64,000 bases of DNA from Calliphora vicina. Lineage: Eukaryota; Arthropoda; Insecta; Diptera; Calliphoridae. The stretch covers positions 21,357,857 to 21,421,856 of the forward strand of contig NC_088781.1 in assembly GCF_958450345.1 (NCBI RefSeq), written 5' to 3'. Made by a program: the position numbers and the translations under genes. Positions 56,881 to 64,000 of this stretch are shown here, piece after piece. The notes under the pieces are model-generated. The model searched no databases, was not told the origin of the DNA, and saw nothing but the letters and a program-made list of their open reading frames with translations. Every line of letters starts with the position of its first letter. Within the stretch, counting starts at the first letter, position 1.

Positions 56881-58576
56881 CACCGTCCGACAAATAGAGA
56901 AAAATTCGTTAGACACGAACCGGACGATATACGTCTGAAACTATAAATTATATGGAGAAAAACTGTGTTTTCAGTTTTTCATTTCGTGATCCTGTGTCCT
57001 TTTTTAAGGACTTCAAAGTTTCAAAGAAGTACATTTTTCAAAAAATATTTAAAAATATTCCAACAATGACAAATTGTATGTCAAAAGAACAAGAAGAGTT
57101 GTAAAATATTTTGTATTAACTTTATTTTATCCTGTAAGGATCAAAAGATGTCAAAAATTTCCTTTAAATTGTTTATCCTTAAATAACCCTTAAGATTGCC
57201 AATAAATTCCTTTTAAAAAAATAGTGCGTTAAAGAACCAAATATTCTATACTAAATGTCAAAATTTCATCCTTTATATATATAAAGGTCAAATTAAAATA
57301 TAAAAAAAAAATTTATTAATAAACTACACCACCATAGTGGGGGAGGCATAAAGGGCTGTTGTTTGCAACACACAAAAATAGTGTCCCAACACCCACCTTA
57401 ACGTATTGGTATATTGGATCACTTTCTGAGCCGTCTAAGCGATGTCCGTCTGTCCGTCTATCCATGTAAACCTTGTAATGAAACTACAGGTCGCAGGTTT
57501 AAAGTTAATTCGACAAAATTTGGCACAAGCCTTTACATTGCCCCAAGGACAAAGGCTATTGAATTTGGTTAGAATCAGCCCATTATATATCCTAGCCCCC
57601 ATACAATTGTCCTATTTGAAAATAGTTAAGCTCTCATAAATATCTTAATTATAAACATATTCAAACCAAATTCAGCACAATTTAGTTTTATGGAAGCCGA
57701 ACTCTTACGACCAAATTTCGTGACGATCGGTCAACAATATTCCATAGCTCCCATATAAGCAACATTCTCGAAAATGCCATTAATATACATAAATCTCTGA
57801 AATATGTCAGTATCCAAACAAAATTCAACAGAAATATGTTTCATGTATTCGCAATTCATCCCACCAAATTTTGTGACGATTGGTCTATAATTAGTCATAG
57901 CCCCCATATAAGGCCCACTACCGAAAATGTGTGTATTCAAATAAGATTCAACACAAATAAGTTTCATATCAACTCTTAATAATCATATACCCGCTGTAGG
58001 GTATCATAAGGAATATACCATTTTACTTGTTTATTATAAAATCTTCTTCGTTGCTTTTCATAACGGATTTTGTTATAATTTTTTCGAATGAAATATTAAA
58101 ATAAAATATAAAAAATCAAATAATTAAAATTTAAAATATTTTTTAACACTTAATTAGTTAAGATAGCAGGATGAAATTTTGGCATGTGGTATTTGATCAA
58201 TATTTGGATCCTTAACTCACTATTTTTTAAAAAAAAAAAATTATTGGAAATCTAAAAGGATATTCAAGGATAAAAATTTGAAAGGACATTTTTGACATCT
58301 TCTGATCCTTACAGGATAAAATAAAAATAATACGAAATATTTTACAACTCTTCTTGATCATTTCACACTAAATCTGACATAGTAGGATTATAAGAAGTAT
58401 TTTAAAACATTTTTTTAAAAATGTACTCCTCTGAAAATTTGAAGTCTTTTTAAAAGGAAACAGGATCACGAAATGAAAAACAGGATCACGAAAGAAAACG
58501 CAGTTTTTCTCCATTTAATTTATTGTTTCAGACGTATATAATCCCGTTCGTGTCTAATATTGAGTGTCGTACGGTG
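56881..58576 (-). mobile_element. CACCGT-ended element, copy 3 (inverted)
   Basis: Starts CACCGTCCGACAAATAGAG and ends GAGTGTCGTACGGTG. Compared with copies 1 and 2 it is in reverse orientation and carries repeat A (CACCACCATAGTGGGGGAGG at 57328; CGATGTCCGTCTGTCCGTC at 57442) without the insertion seen in copy 2. It has long arms and no transposase frame. The 65-78 codon frames inside are repeat shadows. Confidence 0.85.
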
Positions 58577-59584
58577 TAATTTGTCCAGAAAAAGTTTCTG
58601 ACATTAAGTTAAGTTTGAGCTTAACCCTCTAACCGGCCAATTTTATTTTGAGGTAAAAAAATATACCAGATTATTTTTTGAATAAAAAAAATACGTTGGA
58701 ATAAAAAAAAACAAAAGACAAGTGCACGTTTATATTTATCACAATAAGTAAATTGTTTGTCTCTTTACATATATTTACCGTTATAACGGCAGAAATAAGC
58801 AAATAAAGAAGCATTACATACATTTAACATACCCCGCCTAAAGGCAGCCTTGCCGGTTAGCTACAATAGAAATATTTATTAAGTTTTCCAAAAAAATATT
58901 TAATCCAAAACCTTATCAAACAAACATTATCAAAATTCATTCTGCTGGCTGATTTCGTTTGGCCCTATATTCAACAGATACACTGACGGACTGACTGACG
59001 AACATTTCTATATCGTCTTATTATCTTATCCTGGGGGTTTAGCAAAGAAAATAATTTTCACATTTCTGGAATTGTCTTAACTTAATCTTTAATTCTAAAA
59101 GGTGATCTACCCTAGTGTACACTTTATTTAAAAATATTAAGGGATCTTAATTCGTATGTTATTTTAGTTTTGATTTTAAACACAAATTTTTTATCCTTCC
59201 AAAAATAAATTTTCATATATTTAAATTATAGCTTTTGGGCTAATTGAATGGTCTATTATTATGGTACTGCAATTTTATTCTAATATTTAAAATATTAATT
59301 TGACCTAATATTTTGTAACACAATAAATTTCAAAAGCGTAATACATACAAAAGAAAAAACCAACCGCACACTAAATTCCTAACGTGATTATGAACAATTT
59401 TCAAATGCACAGCAATTTCATTTTCAATATGACCCATAAACAATGATTGGCTTACAAAACAGTAATGGGAGCTATTAATTAATAAAAAAAATATTTAATT
59501 TGTAATATTACCGTGATATTAAATTAAACTTTCTTATACCCACTTTCAAATATCTCTTGAACTCAAACATAGCCTACAGCGCAT
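58577..59584. other. No recognisable gene
   Basis: AT-rich. ACGGACTGACTGACGAACAT at 58986 resembles the sub-terminal GACGGAC boxes of dispersed repeats. No frame or RNA gene. Confidence 0.4.
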
Positions 59585-60730
59585 AGTGGGGCAGAATCAA
59601 AATTTTTTGGAAATAAATCTGGCATTTCTAAATGGCTGGTCCGATCTTTACAAAGATTGATGTGGGCGTAGCCAAGAAGTGATTTGAGATAAAGTTATTA
59701 AAATTGGCCCTAAAAATTGGCGCTATGTGGTTTAAAAGTAGAGAACCTTCGACATGTAACATATTTAAACACGTGCCATTTTTTTGATTTTGATCAGATT
59801 TCTCAAATTTTCATATTTTTGGAAAGCGCTCGACTAGGTTTTGATAAAACATGCTTGTATATGCTACCTAATTCTTATAATTTCCGGGATGTAGGCATTT
59901 GAGAATTGAAATGTAATAATTTTGCCACACCTTGATCAGCGTTTTTAAAAATATGGGTCGTAGTTATGAACAGAATGGACAAATGTTTTTTGTTAGTTAG
60001 ACAACTAAATTATCAGTAATATACAAAAGATTTTAGAGCAATAGCAATTATGGATTCATGAATGTTACAAAGTATTGCTTTGCCTTATAATTGCTTTGCA
60101 TTACTGTGTTTATGAAGTCAGCCTATATAACAATATCATTTTTTCTATAAGGCATCTTTACTGTATTTTGGTATAAAAAAACAGATCCAATCTTTCGAAT
60201 GTGTCGCTCCTACGCCCTCCGGAATTTGACCTATTTTTTTTATCAAAATTTTAAGTTTGGACAAAAATCCCAAAGCTGTGATCAGAAAACGGAAAGCAGC
60301 ATTGGAAACCTTGAAGTGTTCTCTTTTTATACCCGAACTATTTTTCCAGACACGAAGGAATTGTGGACCCCATGGGCAAACTTGTAAAAAAATACCATTC
60401 TTGGGATTTTCGCTCCAATCTTTAGTAGTTAGTTTTTTTACACTTTGTTATTTAGAATGACAAATTATAAAATGTTGCAATTTCATTCAGGTTTGTTAAT
60501 AAATAAAGATTTTATTACATATTTCATATTTAATGAGTCTCTAAAACTAACATTTTTATTAAAATTTTAATAGTATTGAAAATATTAGGAACAATTTCAT
60601 CCACATTTATTCCGAACTATTTAGTTTTTGATTAGATAAGTTAATTTTTGGTCTTACAAAAAACATTTCAAGTCAATATCTCAATTAGATTCAAAAAATA
60701 TGCCACTTTAAAATTCCGTCCTTCAAAAAT
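59585..60730 (-). repeat. Dispersed repeat E, inverted copy
   Basis: Inverse of 31405-32575 in the same block order: TTCTAAATGGCTGGTCCGAT, GAACCTTCGACATGTAACAT, ATTTGACCTATTTTTTTTAT, GGGATTTTCGCTCCAATCTT, GGTCTTACAAAAAACATTTC and AATTCCGTCCTTCAAAAATA. A further partial copy in forward orientation (GGACGGAGTTTGAAATGGCA, then TTTTAATCTAATTGAGATAT) follows at 60840-60950. Confidence 0.8.
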
Positions 60731-60950
60731 ATTGCACTTCATATTTTAGTTAAAATGTCAGAAATATTGACTTGTTGTTGAATAAAATATTAAAAAAATT
60801 TATAAAAAATATTTTATTATGAAAAAGTACAATAAAAAAGGACGGAGTTTGAAATGGCAGATTTTTTAATCTAATTGAGATATTGACTTGAAATTTCTAG
60901 GATATGCCCACTTAAAAATGTATCACGATCGGATCAGCCGTTTTTTTTGA

Positions 60951-61647
60951 CTGTGCTGCGTAATTTCTGTAGACCTTCCCAAAAACAATCTATATTTTAA
61001 ATTTTAGCTAATTCGGATAATAAGTGGAGTTTTTTGGATTTTTTTTTAATGTCTTTGAGGGGCCAACCACTGACATTCTGTCTACGAAGCTAAACAACTG
61101 TAAATCAACTCAAAAACACCTCAGCACAGTATAGAAGTATGGACTTGATGATACTATTTGAACAAAAATTTAGTTTTAGCGTCAAAAAATAGTAAAAAAC
61201 TAATTTCTAAGGTAGTTATAGTGCTTAGACACATTGATATATTAAGAAGCTTCACATTAGCTACTGCTATTGTTAGAATTAGGAGAACTAAGTTTTACTA
61301 AAAAAATTAAAAAAAATTTCTTCCTATATTTTTTTCAAAAAAAGGACACAAAAGTGCTATTTTTTGCAAAGAATTTAAATAATATTTATTTGGTGGACTC
61401 TTAGCTTTATAATTGCCATATATAGTTAAGCGATATCACCAAATATGAATTAGCTATTGGCAAAAAACTGATTATGAATTTTTTTGAGGGCCCACTATAT
61501 TGCAGAATCTTTGGAGGCCCATAAAAAAAAACACTGAGTATATTGGTTTACTACCCATGGACAATACAATCAAATGTATGCTCTTCAATGCATGTGTTTT
61601 TCCAAAAATCTTCATTTGTTGCACAGTGTAATTAATGTCGTGATGAA
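60951..61647. other. Spacer with a small fold-back family fragment
   Basis: 61488-61535 (ATCTTTGGAGGCCCATAAAA) is a short right-arm piece of the fold-back family. TTGCACAGTGTAATTA at 61618-61633 looks like a relic of its outer end. Otherwise no gene. Confidence 0.45.
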
Positions 61648-61738
61648 AGGGGATTCTTGGGGTAGATTTAGAATCATACAAAACTTGTTTCTGTCCAACA
61701 AGTTTTATATGATTCTAAATCTACCCCAAGAAACCCCT
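61648..61738. repeat. 91-base near-perfect hairpin (40-bp stem)
   Basis: The left arm AGGGGATTCTTGGGGTAGAT with TTAGAATCATACAAAACTTG pairs with the right arm CAAGTTTTATATGATTCTAA with ATCTACCCCAAGAAACCCCT at 38 of 40 positions. The loop is TTTCTGTCCAA (61688-61698). Size and stem are within the range of insect pre-microRNAs, but the near-perfect pairing also fits a tiny MITE or a recent inverted duplication. Expression cannot be judged here. Confidence 0.9.
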
Positions 61739-62464
61739 ATATCAGCAAAATATTTTATTGTCACATTTAGATGGTGGGTATATAAGATTCGACACAATAG
61801 TCTTACTTGTTCCATTATGCTTTTTTCCTTAAATATCTATAACAAAATTTCAAGAAGCACTGTCTTATAAGTTAAGTTACTGCTCCACTTGTCCATCTCT
61901 GTCAAACACAATCTACCCTATAATTACAAAAACAACATTTTGTTAGTCTCGCACCTTTTTCGCTGGCTTTTGCACAAACTACAACGCCTTAAGCTAATAT
62001 GTTGCAACATATCATTCTTCTTGCTGCTGTCTCAAGAAAATTATAGAGCCAAGAAACTGGAGCACAACACTTGTATATAAAATGTTTATGCGAATATATG
62101 ATTATGCGAATTTTATAAATGGTGGGTAATTTATAAAGGAAAACAAATAAGAGTGTTTAAATATACAACTCTTGAAGTTTTGTGAAACATAAATACTTGT
62201 ACAATTTTTTAAAGTTTACTATTTAAGTTGTACATAAACCAAATCTTAAACCATAAATTCAATACAATTGTAAGTACATTTTCAGCATAATCCCAAAACC
62301 ATTTCATCTACATTTTGTTAAATTTACAAGTACAAGATAGTTAACTTTAGTCGATTGTAGTATGGTGATCGCTTTAACCTTACAATTCTAATTAAAGTAT
62401 TTATAAAGCTTATTTTATGCTTCATTAATATTTCAATTTTCAATTATATCAGACTAGTAGTTTT
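61739..62464. other. No recognisable gene
   Basis: 61770-61812 holds a dispersed-repeat tail (GGGTATATAAGATTCGACAC, then CTTACTTGTT). The frames at 61574-61870 and 61889-62080 show no domain. Confidence 0.45.
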
Positions 62465-63148
62465 GATACCCTACACCACCATAGTGGGGAGGGTATAATG
62501 CGTTTGTGCTGATGTTTGTAACGCCCAAAAATATTAGTTTAACACCCACCTTAAAGTATGTCCGTCCGTCCGTCTGCTGGCTGTCCATGTAAAGATAGTG
62601 CGCAGAGTACAGGTCGAAATTTTGAAAATATTTCAATCAAATTTGGTACATATCATGTTTTCGGCCCAACGACGAAGCCTATTGAAACTGGCTGAAATCG
62701 GTCCATTATTTAACCTAGCCCCCATACAAATGTCCTTCCGAAATTGGACTTTATCGGTCATAAATGTTTAATTTATATATGTATCTCCACAAATTTGGCT
62801 CCAAATAAGTTTTATATATACAAAATTCATGTCACCAAATTTTGTTACGATCGGTTCATAATTAGTCATAGCTCCCATATAGACCCGCTTCCGAAAATCA
62901 CTTTAACGTGCATAATTCGCTCAAAAATGTTGGTATACTCACAAAATTCAACATAGTAAACTTTCATATAGACATAAATCACACGACCTAATTTCATGGT
63001 GATTGGTCCATAATTGGTCATAGCCCCCATATAAGGCCCACATCCGAAAATCACTCAAATATATAAATTATTGAAATTTTAAAAGAAAAATGTTTTTGCT
63101 CTTTTACTTAGTGTAGGGTATTGACCGACCATACTTTCTTACTTGTTA
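62465..63148 (-). repeat. Dispersed repeat A, free-standing copy (~684 bp)
   Basis: Bounded by CCCTACACCACCATAGTGGG on the left and GTGTAGGGTATTGACCGACC, then CTTTCTTACTTGTT, on the right. Interior words are TCCGTCCGTCCGTCTG, ATTGAAACTGGCTGAAATCG, CCCCCATACAAATGTCC and CGATCGGTTCATAATTAGTC. This family is the cargo of all three CACCGT elements. The short minus-strand frames inside reflect the shared repeat, not a gene. Confidence 0.8.
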
Positions 63149-63214
63149 TTTATCATTATTTATTTTGCAAACTTTCCTAATATGTACTCCCTATAAAAAG
63201 CTATGCACGTGGAC

Positions 63215-63310
63215 GTATGAGTAATAATTGCAATATTGGGAAATTATATATCACTCATACTCACGTTATAAACAATGTTATTAACAGCGTGATATCAACA
63301 TTGTTTATAA
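63215..63310. repeat. Two adjacent stem-loops
   Basis: Stem 1 pairs GTATGAGT (63215-63222) with ACTCATAC (63253-63260), a sister of the stem at 38782 with the same TATTGGG loop word and ACTCACG flank. Stem 2 pairs TTATAAACAATGTT (63266-63279) with AACATTGTTTATAA (63297-63310), 14 bases perfect. A third small palindrome TTTCTACATGTAGAAA follows at 63319-63334. Confidence 0.7.
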
Positions 63311-64000
63311 AAAGGAATTTCTACATGTAGAAATGTTTATAAACATGATGAATATTGCAGACCGTTAAATTCAAATTGCTAATGTAATTTGTAACCATAT
63401 GCAAAGAGAATAATATTAAGCAGCTTTTCTCATTGTGCTGTCAATATCCATCCATTCTATGTATATTGGTTTGATACCATTATTCAACAATTTACGATTT
63501 GACAAACTAATAATTTCGTTTATAGAATTAATTAAATTCTAAAATAATGTTGTGGTACTCAACTAATTTATATGTTTAAAACACTTTAAATTTATTTAAT
63601 TTTCCCCCAAAACTACCTATCTTTGTTAAATAGTATTCAATTGCATAAATTGTTATTCCCTCGACTAACAACATTTTTTTTTGTTGATTATTACCCTAAA
63701 TACTATAATCTACTTATGGTAGCAAAAATAACTATAATTACACTACAATGAATTAAAAAGTTTCGTGTTAAAAACTAAATAGTAGAGTAAAAAAAAGTAA
63801 AATAAACTTTAATTATCTAGTATTTAATCAAACATTTTAAGCTATAGTTTTTGTCTATTTGCACAAAAAGCAAAAAAAAACTAAATCCAACATTCATACA
63901 CACCTATTTATACACGAATAACTTTAATGACCTTAAAAATATCGAATTGAAATAAAAAACTGCAGAATAGAAAATGAAATAATAAAACTTTTACTAACTA
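63311..64000. other. AT-rich DNA without a recognisable gene
   Basis: No repeat family matched and no coding frame. The window ends in ordinary AT-rich sequence. Confidence 0.5.

Noticed and set aside
1..64000. tRNA or rRNA genes
   Set aside because: I looked for TTCRA loops with paired arms and conserved rRNA words on both strands and saw none that hold up. A covariance-model scan would be decisive.

Overview
The window looks like a piece of a large, AT-rich dipteran genome, most likely a calyptrate fly such as a blowfly or house-fly relative. The reasons are the base composition, one polyglutamine-rich exon with clear fly-type splice sites, many mariner remnants, fragments of jockey-type and other LINEs, a gypsy-type remnant, and dispersed repeats that I associate with calyptrate genomes (tails of the type TATAAGATTCGGCACAGC and boxes of the type CCCTACACCACCATAGTGG). 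Nothing bacterial or plasmid-like is present. The species call is inference; I could not run any search.

There is one convincing host coding exon. A splice acceptor at about 36083-36084 opens an exon at 36085 with a 269-base 5' leader, an ATG at 36354, and an open frame to a donor at 37013. The 219 complete codons encode a Gln/Asn/His/Ser-rich, apparently disordered N-terminus. Both sides must therefore be introns or flanking DNA of one large gene, and I see no second coding exon of it. I do not recognise the gene.

The rest is a nested graveyard of mobile DNA. Left part (1-14.3 kb): 354-bp repeat copies, a mariner relic, a 115-bp tandem array, a 490-bp palindrome, a mariner copy split by an element with CACTGTGG ends, a LINE fragment fused to an inverted U6 snRNA pseudogene, an unidentified split coding relic, and copies of a CACAGTGGCGCC-ended family. 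Middle (14.5-35.3 kb): two copies of a 2-kb element with long inverted ends starting CACCGT, a 354-bp satellite with a dimeric higher-order pattern, more mariner, a TA-flanked 1.4-kb inverted-repeat element sitting in a satellite copy, an ATAT-flanked element nested in a CACCGT element, and a gypsy remnant with integrase zinc-finger and gag-like coiled-coil pieces. Right part (37-64 kb): a terminal-inverted-repeat element, a second 489-bp palindrome, several copies of a fold-back family, a degenerate DDE transposase, a mariner with both ends, a LINE 3' end, a 1.8-kb region dominated by AAGCTTT words with a MITE inside, a third CACCGT element, and a 91-base near-perfect hairpin.

The most informative signals are the nested insertions whose empty sites can be read from sister copies in the same window, the two or three families ending in CACWGTG (like RAG recombination-signal heptamers and Transib ends), and the U6/LINE chimera between 74-bp direct repeats. 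Boundaries of old repeats are approximate, usually within 10-50 bases.
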